DNA of 64,000 bases, from the NCBI RefSeq assembly GCF_030813595.1, contig NZ_JAUSUH010000012.1, positions 62,001 through 126,000 on the forward strand. Reading direction: 5' to 3'. Made by a program: the position numbers and the translations under genes. This document shows positions 26,950-36,772 of this stretch, one piece after another. The stretch's first letter is position 1. Each line of letters opens with the position of its first letter. Under the pieces are notes generated by a model. It was not told the DNA's origin. It did no database searches and saw nothing but the letters and a program-made list of their open reading frames with translations. The stretch is from Ancylobacter vacuolatus (GTDB taxonomy: Bacteria; Pseudomonadota; Alphaproteobacteria; Rhizobiales; Xanthobacteraceae).

Positions 26950-27809
26950 AGCCGCCGCACGCTGCGCAGCGGCGTGCCGGAGGCCTCGATGCGGGCGAGC
27001 GCGGCACCGAGCGGTTCGCGCACCACCGACATGAAATGGGCGGTGGCGTGCAGGAGCGTGGCGCTATCCTCGACGATGCCGACATGGCCGGGCCAATAGA
27101 GCAGATCCCCGCGTCGCAGGTCGCTAAGGTCGCCGGAGAAGGCCAAAGGCGCGCCGACCGCGTATTCCTGCATGTCGGTGTCGCGCGGGCAGGGGACACC
27201 GCAGGCGTTGAGCGCCATTTGCACGAGGCCGGAACAGTCCAGTCCCAAGCTGGAGCGCCCGCCCCAGAGATAGACGGCGCCGAGGAACCGTGCCGCCACC
27301 CCGACGAAATCCTCCTCAAAGGCATCGAGCGGGGCGAGATGGCCGGCAAAGACAAATCCGCTCTCCGCCGTCACCGCGAAACGCTCGCGCGTGCCAGTGA
27401 GGGTGAGGCGGCTGCCGAAGGAAAGAAGCTCGGTCGGCGGCAGCTTGATCGAGGGGCCGGGGAACACCGGCGTGCGCAGCGCCACGACCTTGTGGGTCGG
27501 CGCCGCACCCGCCGGGGCGAGCGCCTCGGCGGGCAGCCAGCCGACATAGGAATCCGCGTCGAGCTGGCCCCAGGCCCAGCCTTCGATATCTATCTCGTAG
27601 ACCGTCACCGTCTCGCCGAAGAGCGCTTCCGTGGCGAGAGGCGCCGTCGGGTCCGGCGTGCCGCGCATTGGTACGCCCGCGCGGATGACGCGGTGCGGCT
27701 CTCCGGCGACAAAACGCTCCGCCGTCACAATGCCTTCGAGGTGGCGTGCGGCAAGGTCAGGACGGGCGGGGGTGAGGCGGGGGTCGAGGCTCACGGCGGG
27801 GTCACTCAC
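26946..27809 (-). CDS. NlpC/P60 cysteine peptidase with SH3 domains
   Basis: This is a 287-residue C40-family peptidase that should cut gamma-D-Glu-diamino acid bonds in peptidoglycan peptides. The N-terminal two thirds hold bacterial SH3 domains (for example GWAWGQLDADSYVGWLPAEAL). The C-terminal catalytic domain has Cys in LDCSGLVQMAL and His in GHVGIV. No signal peptide is evident, as in related alphaproteobacterial proteins thought to act on recycled muropeptides. The start is GTG, 24 bases after the MarR stop. Confidence 0.9.
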   Translation of the reverse strand: MSDPAVSLDPRLTPARPDLAARHLEGIVTAERFVAGEPHRVIRAGVPMRGTPDPTAPLATEALFGETVTVYEIDIEGWAWGQLDADSYVGWLPAEALAPAGAAPTHKVVALRTPVFPGPSIKLPPTELLSFGSRLTLTGTRERFAVTAESGFVFAGHLAPLDAFEEDFVGVAARFLGAVYLWGGRSSLGLDCSGLVQMALNACGVPCPRDTDMQEYAVGAPLAFSGDLSDLRRGDLLYWPGHVGIVEDSATLLHATAHFMSVVREPLGAALARIEASGTPLRSVRRL

Positions 27810-27833
27810 TCGGCGGGTCAGCGCGGCAGGAAG

Positions 27834-28184
27834 TTAGCGGGGCAGTGCTCTCGCGGTGGCGACGACGAGATCGCCCAGCCGCTCCAGATAGAGAGCCCCT
27901 TCCACCGTACGCTGGATGATGACATTGCGTCGATCCGCCTCGTCGCGCCGGCGCGACACCAGCCGCAGCTGCCCCATCGTGTCGAGGGCGCGGGTGATCA
28001 CCGGCTTGGTGACGCCGAGCCGGGCGGCCAGGCCGCGCACCGTGTGCGGCGGGGCTTCCAGATAGACGCTGAGCAGGATGGCGAGCTGGCGCGGGCTGAG
28101 ATCGGGCGCGTCGTCGCGCACCTGCGCGAGGGAGAGCTCGTGCAGGAGACGCAACGCCTGCGATGGACGCAGCTCGACCGCCAT
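27834..28184 (-). CDS. MarR-family transcriptional regulator
   Basis: This is a 116-residue winged-helix protein. The recognition helix region is TVRGLAARLGVTKPVITRALDTM, followed by a wing with SRRRDEADRRN, the typical MarR D-x-R-D/E-x-R motif. The ATG at 28184 is preferred over a TTG seven codons upstream. It is probably co-transcribed with the NlpC/P60 gene. Confidence 0.87.
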   Translation of the reverse strand: MAVELRPSQALRLLHELSLAQVRDDAPDLSPRQLAILLSVYLEAPPHTVRGLAARLGVTKPVITRALDTMGQLRLVSRRRDEADRRNVIIQRTVEGALYLERLGDLVVATARALPR

Positions 28185-28296
28185 TGCCGTGTTCCCGGTC
28201 CGCAATCGTTACGGCTGCGGATTGTTCCCCGGACTATGGCGGCTTCGCGACGAAGAAAGCATTAACAGCGCGCGATGTGACGCAGCGTCGTGCGAC

Positions 28297-29676
28297 TCAG
28301 GCGCCGTAGCGCTCAGCAAGCAGGGCATCGAGCGCGCGGATGGTCTGCGCCTCGCCACCTTCCGGCCGACCGGGGCGGGAGGAGGGGTTCCAGGCATAGA
28401 TGTCGAGATGCAGCCACGCCCCGGCACGGGAGACGAAGCGCTGCAGGAACAGCGCCGCGGTGATCGAGCCGGCGAAGCCCCCACCGGGGGCGTTGTTGAG
28501 GTCGGCGATCTTGCTGTCCAGCATGGAGGCATAGGGCGCCCAGAGCGGCATCCGCCAGGAAGGATCGGCCTCCGCCGCGCCGTGGCGGGCGAGGTCGGCG
28601 GCGAGCGCGTCGTCCTCGGTGTAGGCGGGCGGGAGCTGCGGGCCGAGCGCGACGCGGGCGGCGCCGGTGAGGGTGGCGAAGTCGATCAGCAGCTCGGGCG
28701 CTTCCTCATCGGCCAGACTGAGCGCGTCGGCGAGAATCAGCCGGCCCTCGGCGTCGGTGTTGCCGATCTCGACGGTGAGGCCCTTGCGCGAGGGGAAGAC
28801 ATCGCCGGGGCGGAAGGCCGAGCCGTCAATGGCGTTCTCCACCGCGGCCACGATGAGCCGCAGCCGGACCGGCAGCGCTCGCCCCATGATCATCTGGGCA
28901 AGGCCGATGGCGTTGGCGGCGCCGCCCATGTCCTTCTTCATCAACAGCATGCCGCTCGACGGCTTGATGTCGAGCCCGCCAGTATCAAAAGCCACGCCTT
29001 TGCCGACCAGCGTCACCTTGGGCGCGCCCGGATCGCCCCAGAACAGGTCGATGAGGCGCGGCGCGCGCGGCGAGGCGCGGCCGACTGCGTGGACGAGTGG
29101 GAAATTGGCGGCAAGCAGGTCGTCACCGGTGGTCACGCTCACCTGCGCGTCGAAGCGCGCTGCAAGGGCGCGCACCGCCGCCTCGATCTCGGCCGGGCCG
29201 AGGTCATTGGCGGGGGTGTTGACGAGGTCGCGGGTCAGCGCCACCGCCTCGGCGGTACGGCGCAGATCGGCCTCATCGGTCCCATCGGGCACGACAAGAC
29301 GCACAGCGGCCACGGGCCGCTTGCCGTAGCGGGTGAAGCGATAGCCTCCGAGGAGGAAGCCGAGCGCGGCGAGGCGCGGATTTGCGGGGGGGTGGGCGAG
29401 GACATAGTCGCCCGCCGGCAGCGCGGTGGCGAGCTTGCCGAAGCTCAGCGGGTCGCGCGGCGCCTCCTCGCAGCCAAACAGCACGCCGGCAATCGACCCA
29501 TCCGCCGCCGGCAGCACCAGCAGCGCGCCGGCCTCCGCCTTGAATCCGCTGGCTTCGGCGAAGGCGAGCGCCGGGGCGGGCAGGTCGCTCGCCACGCTAC
29601 GCCAGTTCAGCGGCGAAACGCACCAGATCGGGCGGGGCGCAAGAGCCGCATCGGCGTGGATCAGCTGGGCGGCCAT
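28297..29676 (-). CDS. Leucyl aminopeptidase family protein (M17)
   Basis: This is a 459-residue cytosolic metallo-aminopeptidase that releases N-terminal residues from peptides. The M17 signature NTDAEGRLILADAL and the metal-binding GKGVAFDTGGLDIKP (Lys and Asp ligands) are intact. The C-terminal catalytic domain spans about 165-455. The ATG at 29676 has GGAG nine bases before it; the open frame 14 codons upstream was rejected. It sits downstream of the histidine phosphatase on the same strand. Confidence 0.92.
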   Translation of the reverse strand: MAAQLIHADAALAPRPIWCVSPLNWRSVASDLPAPALAFAEASGFKAEAGALLVLPAADGSIAGVLFGCEEAPRDPLSFGKLATALPAGDYVLAHPPANPRLAALGFLLGGYRFTRYGKRPVAAVRLVVPDGTDEADLRRTAEAVALTRDLVNTPANDLGPAEIEAAVRALAARFDAQVSVTTGDDLLAANFPLVHAVGRASPRAPRLIDLFWGDPGAPKVTLVGKGVAFDTGGLDIKPSSGMLLMKKDMGGAANAIGLAQMIMGRALPVRLRLIVAAVENAIDGSAFRPGDVFPSRKGLTVEIGNTDAEGRLILADALSLADEEAPELLIDFATLTGAARVALGPQLPPAYTEDDALAADLARHGAAEADPSWRMPLWAPYASMLDSKIADLNNAPGGGFAGSITAALFLQRFVSRAGAWLHLDIYAWNPSSRPGRPEGGEAQTIRALDALLAERYGA

Positions 29677-29698
29677 GGTGTCGTCTCCGCAAGCGCCG

Positions 29699-30287
29699 TC
29701 AGGCGACGGCGAGTTCAAACGCGCCGTTCTCGATCAGATAGACCGCGCCCTGGCGGACGGGTAGCTCAACCGCCTGGCTGGGCGGCATGCCGGCAAAGGC
29801 GTGCAGCATGGCCCGCACCACCCCGCCATGCGTCACCACCACACTGTCGCCCTGAAGTTCGCTGATGGCGGCCAGCACCCGGGTGGAAAGCTCGGTATAG
29901 CTTTCGCCGCCGGGCGGGGCGAAGTTCCAAGGGTCGGCATCGCGCGCGGCCAGACCCACTGGGTCGCGCCGGCGCAGTTCCGGCCAGGTCGAGCCTTCCC
30001 AGCGGCCGAAACTGATCTCGCGCAGGCGGGGGTCGCGGCGGAAGCTGTCGGGCGGCAGGCCGAGCTCGGCCCGCAGGATCGCCATGGTCTGCGCGGCGCG
30101 GCTGAGGGGGCTCGCCACGAAATCGAGATGGCGCGCGCCGCCGCTCAGCCGCTCGACCACGCGCGCCGTATCGGCCGCCTGCTCGCGGCCGAGATCGTTG
30201 AGCGGGATGTCGTGCGTGCCTTGCAGGCGGCCGGCGAGGTTCCAGTCGGTCTCACCGTGCCGGACGAGGAAGATGCGACGGGTCATT
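29699..30287 (-). CDS. Histidine phosphatase (phosphoglycerate mutase-like)
   Basis: This is a 195-residue member of the RHG branch. LVRHGETDWN carries the phospho-accepting His near residue 11, and VVTHGGVVR supplies the second catalytic His. Arg in SPLSRAAQT and Glu in REISFGRWEG complete the pocket. The short length suggests a broad-specificity phosphatase rather than glycolytic mutase. The start overlaps the upstream stop as ATGA. Confidence 0.9.
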
Positions 30288-30891
30288 TGGACGGCAGGCT
30301 CACGACATGCGTGTAGCTGATCCGCTTGAAGGGATAGGAAACGCGCAGCGTCGCGGTGGCGCCGGCTGGCGCCCGCCCCGTGGCGGTGACGAGAACGCCG
30401 CCAATGGTGCGCCCCAGGCAACGGTGCGAGCCGCCGTCGACGCCGGTGGCGGTGAATTTGCCGATGGTGAAGTTCAGCCTCACCCCCGGCGGTGCGGAGA
30501 GCACCTTCACCTGCGGGGCCTGGGTCATCTGGCACAGCGAATCGGCGGAGCCGGCGGCGAACAGCACGGGACCCTGGCGGCCGCCCGTCAGAAACCCGCG
30601 GCGATCGCGATCATTGCGCCCGTCGCTGGGGCTCACATAGCCGGGGAAGATCGCCCCGCCAAACCCGAAGATGCGGTTCATCAGCGGGTATTGCTGGAAG
30701 GTCGGCGGCACGCCGCTGTCCTGCGCGTCCGGCGGCGGGACATAGGGAAGTCCCGACCCAGGCGGCGGATTGATGATGATGGGGCCGGACTGAGCCGCCG
30801 CCGGGCCGGTGCCGGTGAGGCCGAGCGTCGCAGCCGCGAGTGCCGCCAAGGCGAGCGGGCGGAAGAGCGTGTTCAGGCGGGCCTTCATCAT
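30283..30891 (-). CDS. Exported protein of unknown function
   Basis: This is a 202-residue protein with a clear signal peptide (a hydrophobic run, then TGPAAAQSG). The N-terminal mature part is Pro/Gly-rich (IIINPPPGSGLPYVPPP). The C-terminal half looks like a compact beta domain with two Cys (QSLC-type and SHRCLG) that could form a disulfide. No family was recognised. It lies between fabI2 and the phosphatase and is coupled to the latter by an ATGA overlap. Confidence 0.8.
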   Translation of the reverse strand: MMKARLNTLFRPLALAALAAATLGLTGTGPAAAQSGPIIINPPPGSGLPYVPPPDAQDSGVPPTFQQYPLMNRIFGFGGAIFPGYVSPSDGRNDRDRRGFLTGGRQGPVLFAAGSADSLCQMTQAPQVKVLSAPPGVRLNFTIGKFTATGVDGGSHRCLGRTIGGVLVTATGRAPAGATATLRVSYPFKRISYTHVVSLPSK

Positions 30892-30915
30892 GCGCGTGCT
30901 CCGCTGGGGGTCGAC

Positions 30916-31731
30916 TCAGTCTCGATCGAGGGTGAGGTCGGGCGCGTCCGGGTTTTTCATGCCGACGATATGGTAGCCCGCATCCACATGGTGCACTTCG
31001 CCGGTGACGGCACGCCCGAGATCGGAGAGCAGATACATCCCGGCGTCGCCGACCTCGTCGATGGTGACGGTGCGGCGCAGCGGGGCGTTCAGCTCGTTCC
31101 ATTTCAGAATGTAGCGGAAATCACCGATGCCGGAGGCGGCCAGGGTCTTGATCGGGCCGGCGGAAATGGCGTTGACGCGGATGTTCTTCGGGCCGAGATC
31201 GGCCGCGAGATAGCGCACGCTGGCCTCCAGCGCGGCCTTGGCGACGCCCATGACGTTGTAGTGCGGCATCCATTTCTCGGCGCCGTAATAGGTGAGGGTG
31301 AGCATCGAGCCACCCTCAGACATCAGCTTCTCCGCCCGCTGGGCGACGGCGGTGAAGCTGTAGCAGGAGATCAGCATCGTCTTGCTGAAATTCTCCGCCG
31401 TGGTGTCGACATAGCGCCCATCCAGCTCGTTCTTGTCCGAGAAGGCGATGGCGTGGACGAGGAAGTCCAGCCCGCCGAGCTGGCGCTCGGTCTCGGCGAA
31501 AACCGCGTCGATGGTGGCGGGATCCGTGACGTCGCAATGGCCGACGATGGCGGCGTCAAGGTCGGCGGCGAGAGGCTCGACGCGCTTGCGCAGCGGTTCG
31601 CCCTGATAGGTGAGGGCGAGCTTCGCCCCCTGCGCGTGGGCCGCCTTCGCGATACCCCAGGCAATGGAGCGGTTATTCGCCACTCCCATCACCAGGCCGC
31701 GCTTGCCGCTCATCAATCCGCCCGATGCCAT
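30916..31731 (-). CDS. fabI2: Enoyl-ACP reductase FabI (paralogue 2)
   Basis: This is a 271-residue NADH-dependent enoyl-ACP reductase. It has GVANNRSIAWGIA and the FabI Tyr-x6-Lys (YNVMGVAKAA). It differs from paralogue 1 before the active site (YYGAEKWMPH instead of YGGSTRVMPN) and in its short C-terminus. It follows dnaJ on the same strand, an arrangement known in Rhizobiales. The two copies probably serve different acyl chains or conditions. Confidence 0.94.
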   Translation of the reverse strand: MASGGLMSGKRGLVMGVANNRSIAWGIAKAAHAQGAKLALTYQGEPLRKRVEPLAADLDAAIVGHCDVTDPATIDAVFAETERQLGGLDFLVHAIAFSDKNELDGRYVDTTAENFSKTMLISCYSFTAVAQRAEKLMSEGGSMLTLTYYGAEKWMPHYNVMGVAKAALEASVRYLAADLGPKNIRVNAISAGPIKTLAASGIGDFRYILKWNELNAPLRRTVTIDEVGDAGMYLLSDLGRAVTGEVHHVDAGYHIVGMKNPDAPDLTLDRD

Positions 31732-31849
31732 GCTCGTCACGATGCTCCGTACTGCTGCCCACCTTTCTGGGCGCAGGTTCCTATCGCACAGCAACAGGAC
31801 CCGCTCAAGCGAGCGGTGGCGCGCGGGCGGCTCCCGCCGGCGGCATGGC

Positions 31850-32806
31850 TCAGGCGGAAGCCTCGCGCCGACGGCGCATCAGCTCTTCAAGTTCCGGGTC
31901 CGGCGCCTCGGGAAGCATGATCCGCATGGTGGCGAGTAGGTCGCCGGCGGCGCCATCGGCCTTGGGCAGGCCCTTGCCACGCAAGCGGAAGGTGCGGCCC
32001 GACTGGGTGTGGGCGGGCACGGAAAGCGCGACCTCGCCGCCCAGCGTCGGCACACGCACCTTGCCGCCGAGCACGGCATCGGCCAGAGGCAGCGGCACAT
32101 CGGTGCGCAGGTCCGAGCCCTCGATGCGGAAGTGACGGTGCGGAGCATAGGCGACGACCACATAGGCATCGCCCGGCGCGCCGCCGAACGGGCTTGGCTC
32201 GCCCTGTCCCTTCAGCCGCATGCGGTGGCCTTCGACCGCGCCGGCGGGGATTTTGACCTCGACGGCGCGTCCATTGGGCAGGTGAACCTTCACTGACCCT
32301 CCCTCGACGATCCGCTCCAACGCGACCGGCACGGTGATATCGACGTCGCCGCCGCGCGGCATCTCGCCACCCGCGCCGCGCGCCTTGCCACGTCCGCGCC
32401 CGCCGAGGCCGCCGAGTATGTCGGCGATCACGTCGTCGAAGCCGCCAGCGTCATGGGGGCCATGCCCGGAACGGCGCGCGCCCTCAGGACCGAAGGAAAA
32501 GCTCTCATAGGGGTTTTCGCCCGGGGCAGCGCGACGGAAGCCGCGATTGAACCCGCCGCCGGGAAAGCCCTCGAAGCCGCGTGGCTTGCCTTCGGCGTCG
32601 ATCTCGCCACGGTCGAACTGACCCCGCTTGTCGACGTCGGACAGGATCTCATGCGCCGCGTTCAACTCGGCGAACTGCTCCTGCGCCTTCGGGCTGTCCT
32701 TGTTGGCGTCCGGATGCAGCTTCTTCGCGAGCTTGCGAAAAGCCCGCTTGATTTCATTCTGGTCAGCATTGCGAGCAACGCCGAGGATTTCATAGGGATC
32801 GCGCAT
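31850..32806 (-). CDS. DnaJ C-terminal-class co-chaperone (CbpA-like, no zinc finger)
   Basis: This is a 318-residue type II Hsp40. The J domain (1-70) has [10 protein letters not shown] and the HPD tripeptide (KLHPDANKD) that stimulates DnaK. A Gly/Phe-rich linker follows (about 75-140: [13 protein letters not shown] and others), then the two C-terminal substrate-binding barrels. The CxxCxGxG zinc repeats of true DnaJ are absent. The start at MRDPYEILG is the canonical one. Confidence 0.92.
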   Translation of the reverse strand: MRDPYEILGVARNADQNEIKRAFRKLAKKLHPDANKDSPKAQEQFAELNAAHEILSDVDKRGQFDRGEIDAEGKPRGFEGFPGGGFNRGFRRAAPGENPYESFSFGPEGARRSGHGPHDAGGFDDVIADILGGLGGRGRGKARGAGGEMPRGGDVDITVPVALERIVEGGSVKVHLPNGRAVEVKIPAGAVEGHRMRLKGQGEPSPFGGAPGDAYVVVAYAPHRHFRIEGSDLRTDVPLPLADAVLGGKVRVPTLGGEVALSVPAHTQSGRTFRLRGKGLPKADGAAGDLLATMRIMLPEAPDPELEELMRRRREASA

Positions 32807-32907
32807 GGATGGTGTTCTCGTCCGGCGGTTCCGGCTTCTCAGCATGTAGTAACGGTGTTGCCGGGATGCAACGGCACGAAGCCCGGTCAAGAACGCGCGT
32901 GAGTGGA

Positions 32908-33402
32908 TCAGCTCCGGTCGAGTAGGCGCGCCTGATCGACCTTCCAGCCGCTCTTGCCAGCGTGGCAGGCCTCGCCCTGCAGCCAGTCCTCGCGCGCCTC
33001 ATGTACGAAGCTCATGAGGAATTCCCGGCATTTGCCGCCATCGCGCGTCTCGCCGAGTGGCGTCACCGTGCCGCGCGTGGCGCTCGCATAGTTTTCCCAC
33101 GGTACGCTGGGCGCGGCGTCCTTGTCGTGCAACGCTTCGGCGAGAGCAGTGCGCGCGGCAGCCCAATCGTCAGGCGCGATGCCCTTGGGCACCGGCTCGC
33201 GGGCATAGGCGCGGGGCGTCACCGAGCCGGTGGCCAAGGTGTCGAGATCCGGCCCGGTGGAGCAGCCGCCCGCGAGGAGGGCGACGGCCAGCAAAGTGAG
33301 CGCGCAGGGTGCTGTGCGGAACGATGCCGCGGGCTTATATGGGTGGAGGGTGCACGTCGCACCGCCCGCCTTAAGCCTCCGCTGCCTGTGGAACATGCCC
33401 AT
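32908..33402 (-). CDS. Lipoprotein of the RT0821/Lpp0805 surface-antigen family
   Basis: This protein is up to 164 residues long. A hydrophobic signal ends in the lipobox LLAGGCS, so the mature protein should be lipid-anchored, probably in the outer membrane. The C-terminal domain ([16 protein letters not shown]...CREF...[12 protein letters not shown]) matches the small beta domain of rickettsial 17-kDa-like antigens. The N-terminal 25 residues before the signal look unnatural, so the true start is probably a later codon. Confidence 0.78.
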   Translation of the reverse strand: MGMFHRQRRLKAGGATCTLHPYKPAASFRTAPCALTLLAVALLAGGCSTGPDLDTLATGSVTPRAYAREPVPKGIAPDDWAAARTALAEALHDKDAAPSVPWENYASATRGTVTPLGETRDGGKCREFLMSFVHEAREDWLQGEACHAGKSGWKVDQARLLDRS

Positions 33403-33435
33403 GGGTCCCGTGTTCTTCCGCCTGAAGAGACCCTC

Positions 33436-34062
33436 ATGGAAGCGCCTGAACAGTTAACATCCGGTGATTTCACTGCCTCGATGGAGCCTTTTCTCCTGTT
33501 CGAGGAATGGTTTGCTGAGGCCAAGAAGAGCGAACCGAACGATCCCAACGCCATGGCCCTCGCCACGGTGGACGCGGATGGCCTGCCTGATGTGCGTATG
33601 GTGCTGCTGAACCAGCGCGACGCGCGCGGCTTCGTGTTCTTCACCAATACAGGCAGCGCCAAGGGGCGCGAACTGGCGGCCGTGCCCAAGGCGGCAGTGG
33701 TGTTCCACTGGAAATCGCTGCGCCGGCAAGTGCGGGTGCGCGGTGCGGTGGAAACGGTGAGCGACGCGGAGGCCGACGCATATTTCGCCTCGCGCCCGCG
33801 CCTGTCGCAGATCGGCGCTTGGGCGAGCCAGCAGTCGCGCCCCATGGAAGGGCGCTTCGCGCTGGAGGCGGCGGTGGCGAAGGTCACGGCGCAATACGCA
33901 TTGGGCTCGGTGCCGCGTCCGGCGCACTGGACCGGCTTCCGCATCCGCCCGATTCAGATCGAATTCTGGCACGACAGGCCGTTCCGCCTGCATGACCGTG
34001 TCGTGTTTGCGCGCGACACTGCCGACATGCCCGACTGGACCAAGACCCGCCTTTTTCCCTGA
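33436..34062 (+). CDS. pdxH: Pyridoxamine 5'-phosphate oxidase
   Basis: This 208-residue FMN enzyme makes pyridoxal phosphate from PNP/PMP. FMN-binding motifs are visible in [18 protein letters not shown] and in [13 protein letters not shown], and the conserved substrate loop is [16 protein letters not shown]. It ends with the family's usual W-x4-RLFP. The window contains several PLP enzymes that would use its product. Confidence 0.96.
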   Translation: MEAPEQLTSGDFTASMEPFLLFEEWFAEAKKSEPNDPNAMALATVDADGLPDVRMVLLNQRDARGFVFFTNTGSAKGRELAAVPKAAVVFHWKSLRRQVRVRGAVETVSDAEADAYFASRPRLSQIGAWASQQSRPMEGRFALEAAVAKVTAQYALGSVPRPAHWTGFRIRPIQIEFWHDRPFRLHDRVVFARDTADMPDWTKTRLFP

Positions 34063-34110
34063 GTGGCTTTGTCCCTGACACCGCCCCGCCTCTGAGCTAA
34101 GACATCGCCC

Positions 34111-34851
34111 ATGAACAATCAGCCTCGCCGCACCCTCCTGCTCACCGGCGCCTCACGCGGCATCGGCCACGCCACCGTCAAGCGCTTCTCTGCGGCGGGA
34201 TGGCGCGTCATTACCTGCTCGCGTCATGCCTTTCCCGAGAACTGTCCGTGGGAGATGGGGCCGGAGGATCATATCCAGGTCGATCTCTCCGACCCGGTGG
34301 ACACGTTGCGGGCGGTGGACGAAATCAAGAACCGGCTGGCCAATGGCGAACTGCATGCGCTGGTGAACAATGCCGGCATTTCGCCGAAGGGAGCGGGCGG
34401 CGCGCGGCTCGGCACGCTCAACACGCCGGAAGAAGACTGGCGGCGGGTATTCCAGGTGAACTTCTTCGCCCCCATCCTGCTGGCGCGAGGCCTGCTGGAG
34501 GAACTGAAGCGCACGCATGGCGCGGTGGTGAACGTCACGTCCATTGCCGGCTCGCGGGTGCACCCCTTCGCCGGTGCGGCATATGCGACCTCCAAGTCGG
34601 CGCTGGCCGGTCTGACCCGTGAGATGGCGGCCGATTTCGGCCGTCTGGGCGTGAGGGTGAACGCAATCGCTCCGGGGGAGATCGACACCTCGATCCTGTC
34701 GCCGGGCACGGAAAAGATCGTCGAGCAGATCCCGATGCAGCGGCTGGGCACGCCCGACGAGGTGGCGAAGATCATCTACGTGCTGTGCACGGACACCTCG
34801 TCCTATCTGAACGGCGCCGAAATCCACATCAATGGCGGCCAGCACGTCTGA
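34111..34851 (+). CDS. Short-chain dehydrogenase/reductase
   Basis: This is a 246-residue classical SDR. It has the TGASRGIGHA cofactor loop, the NNAG motif, the catalytic Ser in VTSIAGSR, and Tyr-x3-Lys in YATSKSAL. The C-terminus closes with LNGAEIHINGGQHV. The substrate is not predictable from sequence. Confidence 0.92.
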   Translation: MNNQPRRTLLLTGASRGIGHATVKRFSAAGWRVITCSRHAFPENCPWEMGPEDHIQVDLSDPVDTLRAVDEIKNRLANGELHALVNNAGISPKGAGGARLGTLNTPEEDWRRVFQVNFFAPILLARGLLEELKRTHGAVVNVTSIAGSRVHPFAGAAYATSKSALAGLTREMAADFGRLGVRVNAIAPGEIDTSILSPGTEKIVEQIPMQRLGTPDEVAKIIYVLCTDTSSYLNGAEIHINGGQHV

Positions 34852-34878
34852 GCCGGCGGGCTTGGCGCCCCCTGTGCG

Positions 34879-34958
34879 CGTCATGGCCGGGCTTGCCCCG
34901 GCCATCCATGCCTTCAGTGTGTAGGTCGCGAATGCCCGTTCAAGGCCGGGCATGACGT
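34879..34958. repeat. Dispersed palindromic repeat (CGTCATGGCC...GGCCATCC type), copy 1
   Basis: CGTCATGGCCGGGC...CCCCGGCCATCC (34879-34907) is a near-palindrome. An inverted AAGGCCGGGCATGACG arm at 34942-34957 closes the element. The first 29 bases recur at 37494 with about four changes. It occupies the gap between the SDR gene and corA. Confidence 0.75.
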
Positions 34959-35002
34959 TGCGACCTCCGGTCGGGCTGAGGGTATTTGTGAGAAGGCCGG
35001 CG

Positions 35003-35980
35003 CTACAGCCAGCGTTTCCACTTGAAGAACAGATAGGGGCCTATGGCGGCCGCCAGCATGGCGATGAGGGCGAGCGGATAGCCCCAGCGATCGTCGAGTT
35101 CCGGCATGTGCTGGAAGTTCATGCCATAGATCGAGGCGATCAGGGTTGGGGGCATGAACACCACCGACAGCACCGCGAATATCTTGATGATGTTGTTCTG
35201 CTCGATCCCCACCATGCCGAGCGTGGCGTCGAGCAGGAAGGTGATCTTGTTGCCGAGATAGGACACATGGTCGTTCAGCGAGACCACGTCGCGCTGCATG
35301 CTTTTCAGCAGCGCGCGCTGGTCCTTGTCGAAGCGCTGCGCTTCGCCCTCGGTAGCCAGGAAAGTGACCAGCCGCCCCATGGAGACGAGGCTCTCGCGCA
35401 CCTTGGAGGCGAGATCGCCCCGCCGGCCGAGCAGCTTCAGGATGGTGCGGAAGCGATGGCTGTCGCCCGAGCGCTCGGACTCGCTGGCGAAAACCTCCTG
35501 CGAATCGGCGTCGATGTCGGCGGCTAGCCGCTCGATGATGTCGGCGGCGCGGTCGATGATGGTGTCGAGCAGAATCAGCAGCAGCCGTTCCCCTCGCGTG
35601 CCCGGCGGGCAGGCGCGATCAAGCTTGGCGACGACAAGACGGAACGGCTTGGGTTCCTCATAGCGCACGGTCACGAGCCGGCTGCCGGCCAGGATGAAAG
35701 AAATCTCGGCCAGAGCCGGCTTCTCGCCCTCGCTGTTGCAGACGATGGCGCCGGTCATGTAGCGCGCGCCATTTTCCACCCGAAGGCGGCTGGAGGGTTC
35801 GATCTCGACCATTTCCTCTCGCGTCGGCACCGATAGGGCCAGCGCAGCCTCAATGATCCGGTCCTCGCCCTCGCAGGGTCGGAACAGGTCGACCCAGACG
35901 GCGTCGGCGGGCATGTCGTCCACGGTCCGCACGGGAACCGGGGCGAGCAGTCCCTCGCGGATGCAATAGGCGGTGATCAT
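35003..35980 (-). CDS. corA: CorA-family magnesium/divalent cation transporter
   Basis: This is a 325-residue inner-membrane channel. A long cytoplasmic domain (about 1-255) ends in the stalk helix. Two C-terminal helices follow (about 264-284 and 300-318), with the selectivity motif YGMNFQHMPEL between them. The C-terminus is a basic FKWKRWL. It is monocistronic by context. Confidence 0.94.
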   Translation of the reverse strand: MITAYCIREGLLAPVPVRTVDDMPADAVWVDLFRPCEGEDRIIEAALALSVPTREEMVEIEPSSRLRVENGARYMTGAIVCNSEGEKPALAEISFILAGSRLVTVRYEEPKPFRLVVAKLDRACPPGTRGERLLLILLDTIIDRAADIIERLAADIDADSQEVFASESERSGDSHRFRTILKLLGRRGDLASKVRESLVSMGRLVTFLATEGEAQRFDKDQRALLKSMQRDVVSLNDHVSYLGNKITFLLDATLGMVGIEQNNIIKIFAVLSVVFMPPTLIASIYGMNFQHMPELDDRWGYPLALIAMLAAAIGPYLFFKWKRWL

Positions 35981-36231
35981 GAATCCTCCGGCAGTCTCGC
36001 GCCGGCGCCGACCATGCTCTGGATCGCAGGCGGATTCCAGCCGGCCCCCGCCCGATGCCTTTTCCGATCGGGTGCAATCACCCGATCACTCAGAAAATGC
36101 CAAGGCGCAGAGCCGCACCATTGCGGTCTCCCAGCGCGAATCGGGCGCGCCTGTCCTGTCCGGGCGCACGCGAGCGCGGCACCCGGTCGGGGGCGGTTCA
36201 TCCTTCATCGGCTCTGGGAGAAGGGGCGGCG

Positions 36232-36480
36232 TCAGGCCGCGAAATATTCCACGTCGCGAAGCGTAATGATTTTGGCTTCCGCATCGTCGGTCCGCGCCGC
36301 GCCCGGAACGGGGGCATCGGATACCGTCTTCTTGGAGGAGGCGTAGCGGGCGGCGGCGGCAACGGCGGAAATGCCGATCTCGCGCCAATGGGCACTCTGC
36401 TCGGCGCGGTCCCAGCGCTCGCTAGGGCGGCTCTCGGTCGCACGGCTCTGTTGGGCCGGGCTTTCTTCTTCGGTAGACAT
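36232..36480 (-). CDS. Conserved small hypothetical protein
   Basis: This is an 82-residue soluble protein. The N-terminal half is Glu/Ser/Arg-rich and disordered-looking. The middle segment HWREIGISAVAAAARYA appears in unannotated small proteins of Hyphomicrobiales as far as I recall; this is not verified. No domain was identified. It is divergent from the L,D-transpeptidase gene across 292 bp in which I see no other gene. Confidence 0.6.
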   Translation of the reverse strand: MSTEEESPAQQSRATESRPSERWDRAEQSAHWREIGISAVAAAARYASSKKTVSDAPVPGAARTDDAEAKIITLRDVEYFAA

Positions 36481-36772
36481 GACGTTCTCCAGGTTGGACC
36501 ACCCCGCTCCGGGTGGCTGCCGACGAAGTGGGCGCCGACTGCGTCAAAAATATGCAAAGTCGGGGTCCGAGATAAGGCCTCTCGTTGCGTAGCCGGCCTC
36601 CTATCGGCTTTTTCGACCTCTTCCAACGGAACTGATGTTTTTGCGCAACAACTTATGGCGACGAACCGGTGTCACTCATGTGGCCCCTTCAAGGCGGATC
36701 GCACATGGGCTAATCGACGGGTAGCGAGCGATTTGACGCGCGAGGCGCGTGGCGGGATTCGGAGCTTTGGAA

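Noticed and set aside
30307-31920. Plus-strand open frame of 537 codons opposite fabI2 and its neighbour
   Set aside because: Composition is typical of antisense GC-rich frames and it covers a gene with a full FabI active site.
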